Below are positions 1-9,902 of a stretch of 64,000 bases of DNA, in pieces. The stretch lies in assembly GCA_940746715.1 (NCBI GenBank), contig CALNWN010000014.1, positions 54,016 through 118,015 on the forward strand, read 5' to 3'. Made by a program: the position numbers and the translations under genes. Below the pieces are notes generated by a model, which worked only from the letters and a program-made list of their open reading frames with translations, made no database searches and was not told where the DNA came from. The DNA comes from an uncultured Paraburkholderia sp. GTDB taxonomy: Bacteria; Pseudomonadota; Gammaproteobacteria; Burkholderiales; Burkholderiaceae. Position 1 is the stretch's first letter. Each line of letters starts with the position of its first letter.

Positions 1-161
1 TGAAACCTCGGGCGAGGCGGCTCACGGCTGTTTCAGGCAGCATGCAATGTCCTTACACCATCAGCAGGGACGTATGACGCTATGCTGTTCCGGCGAGCTT
101 GATTGCACGTTCAGGGCACGCCGTGACGCAAAGACCGCATGACCTGACTTCTCGGCCATGT

Positions 162-470
162 TCAGTCTCCCGCGCGCCGGGCGCGGGCCGATCGCCATGC
201 GGTCTGAAAGTGCTCGCGTTCCTCAGGCGTCATGGCTTCCCATTTGCGCCAATGACGCCGATCGCGCCAGCCGCCGTGTCCGCGGAATCCGCCAAACAGG
301 ATGCGGCTCAAAACCAGCAAGCCCAACGCATGCGCGAAGTCGATCGTACGGGCGCCGACGAATAACGCCGGAATCACCCAGTTCCATAGCGTCATGACCA
401 CCCAGCCAAGCACGGCGAGGCCGACCACGACGAGCAGCACTTTGCTCACACATCTGATTCGAAAATTCAT
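162..470 (-). CDS. Small membrane protein cotranscribed with an ECF sigma factor
   Basis: A 102-residue protein with one or two hydrophobic segments at about residues 10-50, followed by a very basic, Arg/Trp-rich tail. It starts 12 bp after the stop codon of the upstream sigma-factor gene and has a good ribosome-binding site (GAGGAG) in that gap, so the two are almost certainly one operon. Small inner-membrane proteins encoded directly after an ECF sigma gene are often regulatory partners, but no zinc-binding anti-sigma motif is visible here. The role is therefore unknown; membrane location is the only supported statement. Confidence 0.7.
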   Translation of the reverse strand: MNFRIRCVSKVLLVVVGLAVLGWVVMTLWNWVIPALFVGARTIDFAHALGLLVLSRILFGGFRGHGGWRDRRHWRKWEAMTPEEREHFQTAWRSARARRAGD

Positions 471-482
471 CCGTCGACTCCT

Positions 483-1064
483 CTAGATACCCAGTTCGTC
501 ATAAATGGCCTGCAATCGGGCACGCAGATGTAGGACTGCATAGCGTTTGCGCGCGAGCAGTGTGTTCAGCGTGACGCCGCTCTCCGCCACCATGTCTTTG
601 AAGGACCGCCCCTCGAGCTCATGCGCGATGAACACCTCACGCTGATTGGCAGGCAAGTCATCGAGTGCGTCCTGCAAGGCCTTGAGCAATACAGCGCGAG
701 CGTAGAGCGCTTCAGGGCCCGCATCGTGCGCCGGCAGGGCGAGGTCGAGGCGATACTCGCCGCTCGAGTCCTCCTCGCCCTCCGACAGATCTGCCAGAGG
801 CTCCTCTCTCTTCTTGCGAAAACGATCGACGATGCGGTTGCGCGCAGCACGGAAAAGCCACGCGCTTGCCTGTTCGATCGGAGCGGGCAGCCGGTAAGCC
901 TGCACAAATTCCTGGAACACATCCTGCAGGATGTCCTCTGCATCGTCTGGATCGCGTATTCGTCGCCGGATGAAATTGACGAGCCTCTTGCGCTCACGGA
1001 CCACGGTCGCGGTGATGTCGTTGTCTCGTTCGGTCATCGTTTGCGAGGTGGCTGGCGGTTCCAT
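483..1064 (-). CDS. ECF-type RNA polymerase sigma factor
   Basis: A 193-residue sigma-70 family protein of the extracytoplasmic-function group, which would direct core RNA polymerase to its own promoter set. Region 2 lies at about residues 22-90, with DPDDAEDILQDVFQEF (core binding) and the aromatic-rich SAWLFRAARNRIVDRFRKK stretch. Region 4 (about 130-185) contains LPANQREVFIAHELEGRSF and a helix-turn-helix. An acidic linker separates them. Length and domain order are normal for the family. The stop codon is TAG, which matters for judging internal TAG codons elsewhere in the window. The next gene encodes a small membrane protein that may modulate it. Confidence 0.93.
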   Translation of the reverse strand: MEPPATSQTMTERDNDITATVVRERKRLVNFIRRRIRDPDDAEDILQDVFQEFVQAYRLPAPIEQASAWLFRAARNRIVDRFRKKREEPLADLSEGEEDSSGEYRLDLALPAHDAGPEALYARAVLLKALQDALDDLPANQREVFIAHELEGRSFKDMVAESGVTLNTLLARKRYAVLHLRARLQAIYDELGI

Positions 1065-1710
1065 GCGTCTGAAGACGTTTCAGACGCGCGAATATTGTGG
1101 CGGGCGTGAAATTTTTCCCCCGGCAACTGCGGGTTGGCTTGAGGCCGTGCGTAAACGTGTAGCAGCCGTTGAGGACCCTGACGAAGCGGGCGGGTTTTAG
1201 TAGCGATGCGGCAGAAACCAGCAAGCGCCGGTGAGACCGGTTCGTCACTGGTGCTTCGTCAGATCCGGCCCAATGGCGACGACTACTGCCTGCTCGCAAT
1301 CCTTGAGACCGGCGACAGATTGATCGAACTGGTCAATCAACGTGGCAAAGCTGCCATAGAGATACTTTGCGTCCGCTTCGCCGGTGTATTGGTGGCCGAA
1401 GTCATCGCTCGCGGCAATTTCAAGCAGTGGCAAACTACTTAACGGCGCTCTTTGCGTGAACTTTAAGTTCTAACCGACGAGCATCACGCTCGATTAAAGA
1501 CTGCGCTATTGTTCGAGGCGGGGACAGAAACTATCGACACGCCTGTGCGGCCGGTTCGGTGGAGTAGCGACGCAAATACACCGACGTGCAGATTTGGTGT
1601 TAACTCGCGCCGGATCCGGGCCGACAATCACCGCGGCATCACCGAGGTAGTGTTGCCCGGCGCGAGATCGAGAACGGTGAAAGTACTGACGTCCTGAAGG
1701 GTTGATAGAT
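1065..1710. other. Intergenic stretch without a recognised gene
   Basis: About 650 bp between the sigma factor and the methyltransferase. A 62-codon frame on the minus strand at 1245-1433 gives a protein-like translation but has only a TTG start and no recognised family. A plus-strand frame at 1206-1442 is equally unsupported. No repeat, RNA gene or IS end was recognised. Confidence 0.4.
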
Positions 1711-2382
1711 TCACCGTGGTCTGAGCACGGCCACGTTCCATTTGAGTCCCGACGGGGTGTGCGCGATACGGACACAATCAAGTTCCTCAAACCCGGCCCG
1801 CAACCGTTTCCATGTGCTTGCGGCATCGGCGTGGTGCCACATGCTGACGATAAGTATCCCACCGGGCGCGAGTGACTGCGCCAATCGCCTCATGTCGTCT
1901 TCAGGGGTCCTAAGATAATAAAGTATTTCATTAAAGACGATCACGTCGAACAGCCGTGAGGTCTTGAACGCGGTGACATCGGCTACAGCAAACTCCGCTC
2001 CCTCGATGGTCGACTGTCGGGCCTTCTCGATGGCGGCTGCCGACAGATCAATACCGAGGTAGCTGGATATTGCGGCACTCGAAAGCCAACGTGCGAGGAT
2101 ACCTGTACCGCACCCAACGTCGAGAACGCGCGCTGCCGGTTTGAAGTGCAGACAATATCCGAGAATCACGCTATAGCGGCCGACTTCCTTTGTAGTGGAC
2201 AGAAATTCCCACTCTCCGGATTCGTATTCACGATTCCATCTTTGATCCGAGATGGAGGTGTTGCGACGCGGCAGAATCACGGCCTTGATTGCAACCGGGA
2301 TGAACTTATGAACAGGCCATTCCAGAATCTTTTTGACTAACCGCGCAGTGCCGACAAGCTCGTTAGCAGTGGACAAGGCCAT
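1711..2382 (-). CDS. Class I SAM-dependent methyltransferase
   Basis: A 223-residue methyltransferase with a seven-strand Rossmann fold. Motif I is VLDVGCGTGILARWL (about residues 95-109), followed by YLGIDLSAAAIEKAR (acidic motif II) and FDVIVFNEILYYL (motif IV). The N-terminal region contains YESGEWEFL, a pattern seen in NodS-like and small-molecule methyltransferases. The substrate cannot be read from sequence. The start is supported by GGGAG about 4 bp upstream. It stands alone, with remnant DNA on both sides, and the reading frame is intact. Confidence 0.88.
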   Translation of the reverse strand: MALSTANELVGTARLVKKILEWPVHKFIPVAIKAVILPRRNTSISDQRWNREYESGEWEFLSTTKEVGRYSVILGYCLHFKPAARVLDVGCGTGILARWLSSAAISSYLGIDLSAAAIEKARQSTIEGAEFAVADVTAFKTSRLFDVIVFNEILYYLRTPEDDMRRLAQSLAPGGILIVSMWHHADAASTWKRLRAGFEELDCVRIAHTPSGLKWNVAVLRPR

Positions 2383-2589
2383 CTCCCTTCAGAAACCGAC
2401 ATTACCAATGCGGATGCAGACTATCGGAGCTGATGTGTTGGCTAAGTGCTAATCAATAGTCTCGGAAATCATGCTAGCGGGTTGAAAGGGTATGCAGCAG
2501 TCGCGATCCTTGATAGGGCGTGCTGCGGCGGACAAATGGCGGAAAGCCACTTGCCATCACGGCGCGGAACGCGAAACGGACAGGAGTGC

Positions 2590-2798
2590 CGATGGCAGCC
2601 TGGGGCTAGGACTTATATATCGCGAGGGAGATTGTCAAGGCGCATGGGGGCGGCATCGAAGCGCAGTCTGACGAGACAGAAACGGTATTCGTCGTGCATC
2701 TGCCCCATCATCAGCAACTGCGTGCCATCGAAGAGCCGGTCCCGCAATTCGGACCGCGCCGACCCGGGGCGCGGCCGAAACAGCAGCTTCACCACTGA
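2590..2798 (+). pseudogene. Sensor histidine kinase, C-terminal ATPase fragment
   Basis: Read across one small indel near 2620, this stretch encodes the end of a histidine-kinase catalytic domain: DGSLGLGL (G2 box) followed by IAREIVKAHGGGIEAQSD and FVVHLP, the classical last strands of the HATPase fold. The dimerisation domain and sensor part are absent. The stop codon is TGA at 2796-2798. The fragment runs up against the end of the oppositely oriented aldo/keto reductase pseudogene. It is a decayed 3' end of a two-component gene, with no product expected. Confidence 0.6.
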
Positions 2799-3767
2799 TG
2801 ATGCACGTGAGGCGCTATATTCTTCAGATAAAGCTCGCGAAGAACAGCCATGGCCGAGCCACTCAAGGGCGGCAACTCGCTTGCCTCACTGTCGACCCTG
2901 GCTTGCGCCGCGTTCTTCGCCCCGGGTATGACGGTCGTCACGCCCTCGTTCATGAGAATCCAGCGCAGCGCAAACTGCGCCATCGTCGCATTCTGCGGAA
3001 CGAGCGAGCGAATTTCGTCGACGGCGTCCAGAGCGATTTCATAAGGAACGCCCGCGAAGGTCTCGCCCTTGTCGAAGGCCTCACCGTTCCGATTGAAAAG
3101 GCGATGGTCATTGGCGGCAAACGTCGTCTCGCGCGTCATCTTTCCGGTGAGCAGGCCGGATGCGAGCGGCACACGCACGATCACGGCGACGCCCCGTTCA
3201 TGCGCTTCCTGGATGAATCGCGCCGGTCTCTGTCTAAAAATGTTGTGATGATCTGCACCGACTTCACGCCCGGATATTCGATCGCCTTCAGCCCTTCTTC
3301 GACTTTCTCGACGGACACCCCATAGGCGCGGATCTTTCCCGATACGACCATACGGTCCAGTGCATCGAAAACTTCAGGCCGGTAATAGACCTCGGCGGGC
3401 AGTGAAGCTGCACCAGGTCGAGGCACTCCACGTCCAGGTTCTTCAAAGACCGGTCCACGAAGGCGTTCAGATTCGTCGCCGTGTAGCCTTCTGCCAGATG
3501 CGGGTCAAGCCTGCGACCCGCCTTGGTCGCCACGAAGGGGCGCGGACCCGTGCGCTCCTTGAGCACGTCCGCGATGATTCGCTCCGAGCGGCCATCGCCA
3601 TAGACATCGGCCGTATCGATGAACGTCGTGCCGTTGTCGAGCGCCGCGTGCAGCGCTGACTTTGCGTCGCTCTCTGCGACGTCGCCCCATGAGTCGCCGA
3701 TTGCCCAGGCGCCGAATCCGATTTCGGAGACACTGCTTCCTGTATTCTCGAACTTCCGCTGTTTCAT
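2789..3767 (-). pseudogene. Aldo/keto reductase, frameshifted
   Basis: An NADPH-dependent aldo/keto reductase gene read from ATG at 3767. The N-terminal part has IGFGAWAIGDSWGD and the catalytic-region FIDTADVYGDGRSE (Asp and Tyr of the tetrad); then VATKAGRR and LDLVQLHCPP. A frameshift near 3400 moves the continuation, AYGVSVEKVEEGLKAIEYPG, into another frame. A second near 3240, beside a run of A residues, moves the remainder, ending TVIPGAKNAAQ, into a third. About 325 residues would be restored, the usual family length. It is probably inactive. The substrate is unknown. Confidence 0.85.
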
Positions 3768-3780
3768 GCTGATTCTCCGT

Positions 3781-4554
3781 TCATGGCATCAGTTGCCCGC
3801 CGTTGACCTCGATAATTTGCCCAGTGCGTATCCCGACATCGCGCGGGACGCGAGGAACAGGAATGCGCCCACGCATTCCTCCGGTAAGCCTTCTCTGCCC
3901 ATCGGCCCCGTCGCTGTCTGCGAAGCGCGGATTTGCGCTGGCGTGTATTTGTCGTGAAAGGGCGGTTTGTATCAGTCCCGGCGATACCGCGTTGACCCGG
4001 ATGCCGTCGTTCACGAATTCCTTCGCGTGGCCGCGAGTCAAGCTGCTGACAAAGCTTTTCGACACTGCGTAAAGCACCGCCCCTGCGCCGCCGCCCGTGC
4101 GCGCCGCAATGGACGTCGTATTGATGACGTAGCCACCGGCCGCCTTCAGGAACGGATAGGCCGCGGACGTTGCTTCCCAGACCGATCTCGCGTTGAGATT
4201 GACGACCCGTTCGAAATGGCTCGCCGATGCGCTGACGGAGGCCAATCGTCCCAGCATGCCGCCGGCGTTATTAATGAGCCCATCAAGCCCGCCTAGCATG
4301 TCCGCCGCTTCTTGCACGACGCGCGCTGCCTCGCCGGCTTCGCTCACATCACCCCGAACCAGACGGATACGGTCCGGCGATTCCGCACGCAGCGCTTGTG
4401 CAGCCGTTTCGCTTTCGTTGAAATGCGCGACCACGTGGGCACCCTGCGCGGCGAACGCCCGAACAACAGCCGCGCCTATTCCGCTCGACCCGCCGGTAAT
4501 GAGAACTTTCGTGTCCTTCAGGTCGCCAATCTGCATCTGCTCAAGTCCCAGCAT
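3781..4554 (-). CDS. SDR-family oxidoreductase with a locally frameshifted C-terminal part
   Basis: A short-chain dehydrogenase of about 257 residues. It has the NAD(P)-binding TGGSSGIG motif, NNAG, the active-site Ser followed by YAVSK, and ends with IIEVNGGQLMP. The start at 4554 (MLGLEQ) is preferred over an upstream ATG because GGAGGA lies just before it. Between about 3965 and 3815 the protein-like reading sits in another frame (GREGLPEECVGAFLFLASRA), and the original frame returns for the last residues. Two compensating indels have thus replaced about 45 residues of the substrate-binding and C-terminal region. The gene is open but the enzyme is probably impaired. It is divergent from the LysR pseudogene at 4664. 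Confidence 0.8.
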   Translation of the reverse strand: MLGLEQMQIGDLKDTKVLITGGSSGIGAAVVRAFAAQGAHVVAHFNESETAAQALRAESPDRIRLVRGDVSEAGEAARVVQEAADMLGGLDGLINNAGGMLGRLASVSASASHFERVVNLNARSVWEATSAAYPFLKAAGGYVINTTSIAARTGGGAGAVLYAVSKSFVSSLTRGHAKEFVNDGIRVNAVSPGLIQTALSRQIHASANPRFADSDGADGQRRLTGGMRGRIPVPRVPRDVGIRTGQIIEVNGGQLMP

Positions 4555-4663
4555 GGAATGTCCTCCGAACGGAGCTGTCGAGGCGCGGCGGCTGCCGCAC
4601 GCCACAGGCATCAAATCGGGAAAATAATGACATAGCGTAGAATAAAACAGGCTCACTGAAGCG

Positions 4664-5618
4664 ATGAATCGCATTCACCATGTCAAAGACCGCATCGACT
4701 TCGCCGACCTGAAGCTGTTTCTCGCCATAGTCCGATGCGGAAGCTTCAGGCTCGCCGCCATTGAAGCAGGACAGACACCCTCGGCTGTCAGTCACGCAAT
4801 GCGGCGGCTGGAAGACCGGCTCGGTGCGAAGCTGCTGAACCGCACGAGCAGGGCGGTGTCGCCTACGGAGGCGGGGCTCGATCTCACCTCGCGATTGCAG
4901 GACGGCTTCAACCAGATCGGCTCCGCACTCGAAGGCTTCGCAGCGCCTGGAACGGCGCGACTAGGTTCTCTTCGCCTGAATGTTTTCGCAGATGCGGCTC
5001 ACCTGCTGATCGCACCGGCATTGCCGGAATTCGCACGAGTCTGTCCCGGGGTGCAGATCACAGTGGTTGTGGACAATCGTCCGATCGATATCGTCGCGGA
5101 AGGCTACGACGCTGGAATTCGCTACGGTCATCATGTTCCGGAAGACATGATTGCAGTGCCCCTCACTCGCCCGTAGCGATGGGTGATGGTTGCGTCGCCC
5201 GCGTATCTGAAGAAGCACGATACGCCCCGTCAACTCGGCGAACTCGCGAACCACCAGTGCCTGCAACTTCTGCTCGGTGACAATTCCAGCTACCGCTGGG
5301 AAGTCGACGTCGCAGGCAAGAAAAAGTCTATCCGGGTGCCTGGGGCCATCACGATCAACGATACGGTGACGACCATCAGCGCATGCAAAGCCGGAATGGG
5401 GATAGCGTACGTTCTGGAGGAGCGGATTGCTGACGAGCTTGCGCGGCGTACTCTGAAAGTGGTCCTCGAAGAGCATGCGTGCGCGGAGGATCCCTTGCAT
5501 ATCTACTACAGTAGTCTACTACAGTAGTCGTCGCTACAACCATCCCGCCTTGCTTCGGCTGATCAACATCATTCGCGAACGGCAGTCGCTCCCGAAAATT
5601 GCAAAGGCGCGTGGTTGA
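4664..5618 (+). pseudogene. LysR-family regulator with an amber codon and a 13-bp duplication
   Basis: A LysR-type transcription factor. The winged helix (residues 10-70) contains FLAIVRCGSFRLAAIEAGQTP and a co-inducer domain follows. In-frame TAG at 5174-5176 interrupts the protein between LTRP and RWVMVASPAYL; CAG would restore Gln. Near the 3' end a perfect 13-bp tandem duplication (5503-5528) shifts the frame; removing one copy restores YYSSRRYNHPALLRL and a stop at 5616-5618. The two lesions are independent, so the gene is dead. It is divergent from the SDR gene, its likely former target. Confidence 0.9.
5503..5528 (+). repeat. Perfect 13-bp tandem duplication in the LysR pseudogene
   Basis: CTACTACAGTAGT occurs twice back to back (5503-5515 and 5516-5528). 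Deleting either copy restores the LysR reading frame to a natural stop. It looks like a replication-slippage event. Confidence 0.95.
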
Positions 5619-5663
5619 GTCGGGAATGCGGTGCCCGTCGCAACGGCGCGCGTCTGCGCACGG

Positions 5664-6560
5664 CTAGCCGGGCCCCTCACTGGCGGCCGCGAGCAGCGGC
5701 ACGAGCAGATCGCTGATTGGTGTAGCGATACCGTGCGAGCGGCCGCATCGCTGCACGACACCGTTGCGGCAGTCCCACTCGAGAGGGCGGTTAGCCTGTC
5801 TGTCCGCAAGAATGGATGTACCCAGATCCGGCGGCGAGCGATGAAACCCGTCGACGATCTGCTGCGGAACTTCATCTCCCAGGTTAGCACCTTCCGCACG
5901 CGCGACGTCGAGACATTCCCGCAAATAGGCGAGCGACAGCGCGGTGATATCGCTTCGGGAAAACATGCCGGCGCGGCGTCCTGTCAGCACCATGAGTCCA
6001 GCAACTGCATTCTGCAAGAGCTTTCGCCACGCGACCGAAACGAAATCCTCCGCCACCTCGACGGAACACCGCGTGCCGCGCAAAGCGGAAGCCGCTACGC
6101 CAGCGGCCGGCACGTCCGGCAAGGTGAGGCGCGGCTCTGCGCGCAACCATACCGATGATGCCGATTCGCGTTGCGCTGGGAATCACACCACGGAGGGCAA
6201 GACTGCGCTGCCGGACGCGAATGGTTTGAACAGGTCGATCTGCTCGACCCCGTTTTGCAGCACGCAGACAACCGTCCTCGCGTCGCACAGTGAGGAGAGC
6301 CACGGTGCCGCGCTTGCTGTCTGGGTCGACTTCACCGCAACGAACACAAGATCGAATTTGTCGCTGATGCCGTGCGGATCGGTCAGCACCGGCCCGGGCA
6401 CCACGATCTGACCACCGTCGAACTCGAGCGTCAGGCGCACATGCGCTGAACGGCCGCAAATGGTCGGCCTACGTCCTGCCTCATGGAGCGCCGCGGCAAC
6501 AGTCGTGCCGATTGCGCCGGGGCCCACAAGGGCAATGGCGGGAATCTCAGACATCGTCAT
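5664..6560 (-). pseudogene. 2-dehydropantoate 2-reductase family protein with an opal codon
   Basis: A ketopantoate-reductase-like protein (PanE/ApbA family), normally reducing 2-dehydropantoate or a related 2-oxo acid with NADPH. It starts with the Rossmann glycine motif ALVGPGAIGTTVAAAL, then VFVAVKSTQT and VLQNGVEQ. TGA at 6183-6185 interrupts it in the same frame where SVV-W-FPAQ is expected, consistent with TGG changed to TGA. The downstream part retains AWRKLLQNAVAGLM, SILADRQANRPLEWD and GIATPISD of the C-terminal domain. Full length would be about 298 residues. Its 5' end overlaps the 3' end of the MFS gene by 14 bp, so the two form an operon. Confidence 0.85.
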
Positions 6561-7770
6561 TGGTATCGGCCTCCTTCCGGTTGTCTCTCAGATACGAGCG
6601 AAGGGCTATCGCGAGCGGAAAGATTGCTAGGGCGGTGAACGCGGTGGCGACCGTGGCGCCATGCAAACCGATCCTGTCACCAAGAAAGCCATAAAGGACC
6701 GGCGACAACGCCCCCGACGCGATGGTCCCCGTATAGAACATGGCGAACGCTCGCTCGGTACGCTCGGGTGGACACATCTCCGGCACGGTTCCGTAGAGGA
6801 CCGAGGAGGTGCCGTTGAGCATCATCCCGAGAAATGGCAGCAGCACCAGGGTCCAGGCTAGAGGCAGGAACATCACCGCGACGATGCACACCGCCGTGCC
6901 GCCCTCGGTGAGGAGTACTGTGTGCACGACGCCCACTCGCGCGCCGATCCACCCGCAAACGAATTTGCCGGCCGCACCGCCGATGAACACAAGCGCGAGA
7001 GCCGTTCCTGTCAGTTGTGGCGATACGTCTTTTGCCTTGAGCAGAAACGGCAGGAACGTGAGGAGCCCCATGCGCACGGCAGTATCGAGCACGCCGATGG
7101 CGAACAGCCACGAAAACCCTTTCCCCGCAGCGGGACCTCGCTGGGCAGGCGCGCTCAGGTCCGGAGTTTCGCGGCGCGGCAGGTTGGGAAAAGATAGCGC
7201 GATGAGCGCGGCAGTCATACAGCCGACTGCCGCGACGATCCACAACGCATGACGCCACGACATGATGGACACAAGCAGTGAAATGGCTGCCGGCAACGCG
7301 GATTTGCCGAGGTCGCCGGAAAAGTTGTAGATGCTCAAGGGGCCTCTCGCCTCGCGCTTATACGTACGCGCGACCGCGCCTGATGCGATCGGGTGCCGGG
7401 TGCTTGATCCGCTGCCCGAGATCGCCAGCGCCACACACAAACCAGCCAGGCCGCCCGACATTCCCGCCAACGCATAGCCGAGTGCGGCGAGCAGCGTACC
7501 GAGCTCCAGCGTAGCGCGGCTGCCCAACTGTGTTGCCAGGCGGCCGGCGGGGATTTGCAGCGTCGCCATCGTGCCGGCATAGATGCCGCGCAGGATGGCC
7601 AGACCGGCGAAGTCAAGACCGAAGTCCGACTGCCACACCGGAAGCAACGCGTAGATCATGTCCGTATAGCCGTCGTGCAATGCGTGCGCGACACATGAGA
7701 GCCACAGCACGCGCGAGCGTGACGGCGCACTTCGCCCTTCTGCTGAAGGGACCAGAACGGATAGACGCAT
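6547..7770 (-). CDS. MFS transporter, fosmidomycin-resistance-like
   Basis: A 12-helix major facilitator of about 407 residues from ATG 7770, which has GAGGTGAG upstream; an alternative start at 7821 adds 17 residues. VAHALHDGYTDMIYALLPVWQ in the first helix is typical of the Fsr branch of drug and metabolite exporters. The loop GSGSSTRHPIASGAVAR and the second-half GFLGDRIGLHG are also typical. The substrate is unknown. It is intact and precedes the broken reductase gene in an operon, divergent from the LysR pseudogene at 7908. Confidence 0.88.
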   Translation of the reverse strand: MRLSVLVPSAEGRSAPSRSRVLWLSCVAHALHDGYTDMIYALLPVWQSDFGLDFAGLAILRGIYAGTMATLQIPAGRLATQLGSRATLELGTLLAALGYALAGMSGGLAGLCVALAISGSGSSTRHPIASGAVARTYKREARGPLSIYNFSGDLGKSALPAAISLLVSIMSWRHALWIVAAVGCMTAALIALSFPNLPRRETPDLSAPAQRGPAAGKGFSWLFAIGVLDTAVRMGLLTFLPFLLKAKDVSPQLTGTALALVFIGGAAGKFVCGWIGARVGVVHTVLLTEGGTAVCIVAVMFLPLAWTLVLLPFLGMMLNGTSSVLYGTVPEMCPPERTERAFAMFYTGTIASGALSPVLYGFLGDRIGLHGATVATAFTALAIFPLAIALRSYLRDNRKEADTNDDV

Positions 7771-7907
7771 ATCGATTGTTCTCACCTCGCACGATCGCAA
7801 CGGCGTGCGCGTGCAGGGCATAAAAGTCGGACAGGCGATTTTATGGCGGCACGGTTGCGCGATTCAACTGAGCTAATATCGCGGCAACAGAGAGAAAAAG
7901 TCACGTC

Positions 7908-8863
7908 ATGAATAGAGGCCAAAGCGTCGCAAAGAAACGGGATGAACTTCCGCCGCTCAATGCACTGCGAGTGTTCGAGGCGGTCGCTCGTCATGGCAGC
8001 TTCGCGGAGGCCGCCACGGTTTTGCATGTCACCCATTGGGCCGTTGGAAAACAGATCAGACTGCTCGAGGACTGGTTCGGCGTGCCCCTGTTCGAGCGCC
8101 GCCCGAGGGGCGTTGTGCTGACGGATGAAGGCGCCGCGTTGCTGAACGACGTCAGCCATGCGTTCGAGCGCCTCGGCGTGGCGGCGGTGCGTCTGCGCCA
8201 CAATCGCTCGACGCATCGGATATCAGGCGTCGTGCGTGTGAATGTGCCGATGAGTTTCGCGCTCTGCTGGCTGCTGCCCCGTCTTGCCGATTTCCAGGCG
8301 CGTTATCCCGAGGTGGACGTGAGGGTGTCGACCACCTCGCGCAAATTGCGCTACGTCGGTGACGTCTTTGATATCGGCGTGCGTTCCGGACCGGAAGAGG
8401 GCGCTGGCTTGTGTCCCGTCCATTGATGCCTGACTTGCGCTTGCCTGCCTGCAGTCCGGCACTGCTGCGTCAGCGGCCGATCCGGGTCGTGACCGATCTG
8501 CGCCATTACACCTTGCTGCACTCTGCCACGACGCGTTCCGCCTGGTCGCACTGGTTAAAGCAAGCCGGCGCGTCCGACTTGCGGGCAGCCCGTCATGCCG
8601 AGTTCGACCACGTGAATCTCCAACTCGGTGCAGCCGTCGAAGGTCTCGGCGTGGCGCTGGTGTCACTGCCGCTAATCAGGCGCGATATTGCAGAAGGGCG
8701 TCTTGTGTGCCCCATCGCCACACCGGCGTGGCGTGCGGACGACTACATGCTGGTGAGAAGTACGGGACGCGTCGACGACAATGCCGTGGCGGCATTCGAG
8801 CAATGGATCACGCGGATGGCCGACCACGAGGCCGAGCCGCTTGTATCGGCGCGTTCGCAGTGA
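7908..8863 (+). pseudogene. LysR-family regulator of the GcvA type, frameshifted
   Basis: The DNA-binding domain is complete (ALRVFEAVARHGSFAEAATVLH, then PLFERRPRGVVLT). The co-inducer domain runs in frame to EEGAGL near 8410, where a 1-bp deletion ends it after CPVH. The continuation in the next frame is clear: SRPLMPDLRLPACSPALL, then AWSHWLKQAGASD and GLGVALVSLPLI. About 317 residues would be restored. It lies divergently from the MFS/reductase operon, which it presumably controlled. Confidence 0.87.
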
Positions 8864-8976
8864 TGGGCGCCCGACCACCGCGAGCCCGGCATCGAGGCTC
8901 ACGCGAACCTTGCCGAAAAAGCTTCCCGAAATGCGTCAACCACAAACTGCCGGTTGATGCGCCTCGGCCGTTGCTT

Positions 8977-9696
8977 TCAGCGCTGCTGCGCATTCGGCCG
9001 CCCGCCGGCGATCACCCGTTCCAGCGACATCTTCAGGTGACGCTGCATGCTCGCCTGAGCCTGGATCGGATCATGCGCTTCGAGCGCTTCGAGGATCACA
9101 CGATGCTCGTCAGGAACCGCGCCCCATGTGCTCTCGTTTTCGAAATGGCCGCGCAGCTTTTCGGACAGCGGGCTGTGTCGCGCATCGAAGAGTGAACTGA
9201 CGGTGCGCACGAGCACCTCGTTGCCGGTCATTTGCGCGATCGCGAGATGAAATGCGCGGTCGGCGGCGACCGGAATCCGTCCCGCCGAGACTTCGCGCTG
9301 CATTTCGTCGTACAGCTCGCGCAGGTGCTTCAGGTCCTTCGCTTTGCAAAACGGTGCGACGCTCGCCGCGATCGAGCCTTCAATCACACAGCGCGCGCCC
9401 ATGATGTCGAGCAGGCTGTCGCCGAGTTCGGCGCGCGACAACGGCTCCTTGCTGTGCGTCGGCGGCGTTGCGCACACGTAGACGCCCGAGCCCATGCGGA
9501 TTTCGACCAGCCCTTCCAGTTCCAGTGCAACCAGCGCCTCGCGCACCGACGGACGCGACACCGCAAGCGCTGCCGCGAGCGCGCGCTCCGAAGGCAAGCG
9601 GCCGTTCGGCGCGAACTCCGGCTGCGCGATCAGATCGCGCAGCTTCTCCGCGATCTGCAGATAGAGGCGGCGAGGGTCGGCGGGTTTGTCTGTCAC
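8977..9696 (-). CDS. GntR-family regulator, FadR/FCD subfamily
   Basis: A 239-residue repressor-type regulator. The winged helix is at residues 8-78, with LPSERALAAALAVSRPSVREAL, GLVEIRMGSGVYV; the all-helical FCD effector domain follows (about 95-230), with the family metal-binding histidines in FHLAIAQMTGNEVL and EHRVILEAL. It is intact and diverges from the MFS and dehydratase genes that start at 10018. FCD regulators in this position usually answer to a sugar acid or related carboxylate; the identity of the ligand is inference only. Confidence 0.9.
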   Translation of the reverse strand: MTDKPADPRRLYLQIAEKLRDLIAQPEFAPNGRLPSERALAAALAVSRPSVREALVALELEGLVEIRMGSGVYVCATPPTHSKEPLSRAELGDSLLDIMGARCVIEGSIAASVAPFCKAKDLKHLRELYDEMQREVSAGRIPVAADRAFHLAIAQMTGNEVLVRTVSSLFDARHSPLSEKLRGHFENESTWGAVPDEHRVILEALEAHDPIQAQASMQRHLKMSLERVIAGGRPNAQQR

Positions 9697-9887
9697 AAGC
9701 TGTCTTGGCGAGGTGGCGCGCTGACGTGGCTACGCGCCGTTGAGGCGAGCGCCGATTGTAGATCGAAGCGCGCTGCCCGCAAACGGGCAACGCGGCGCAG
9801 CACGAGAGGTTCGTCCAACCCGGGGATTTCCCGAATTTTCCGACAATTGGCTTGACCAGCGGCCCAACCGCATTTTAATTTGTCGAA

Positions 9888-9902
9888 TCTGGTAAGGCCA
9901 GA
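9888..9902. promoter_or_regulatory. Inverted repeat, candidate GntR operator
   Basis: TCTGG-TAAGG-CCAGA is a perfect 5-bp-arm inverted repeat, and the outer bases (TTGTC at 9880-9884 and GACAA at 9901-9905) also pair. It lies between the divergent GntR and MFS genes, about 115 bp before the MFS start. Assignment to the neighbouring regulator rests on position only. Confidence 0.35.

Noticed and set aside
1245..1433. Small protein gene on the minus strand.
   Set aside because: The translation is plausible, but there is only a TTG start, no ribosome-binding site and no recognised homologue.
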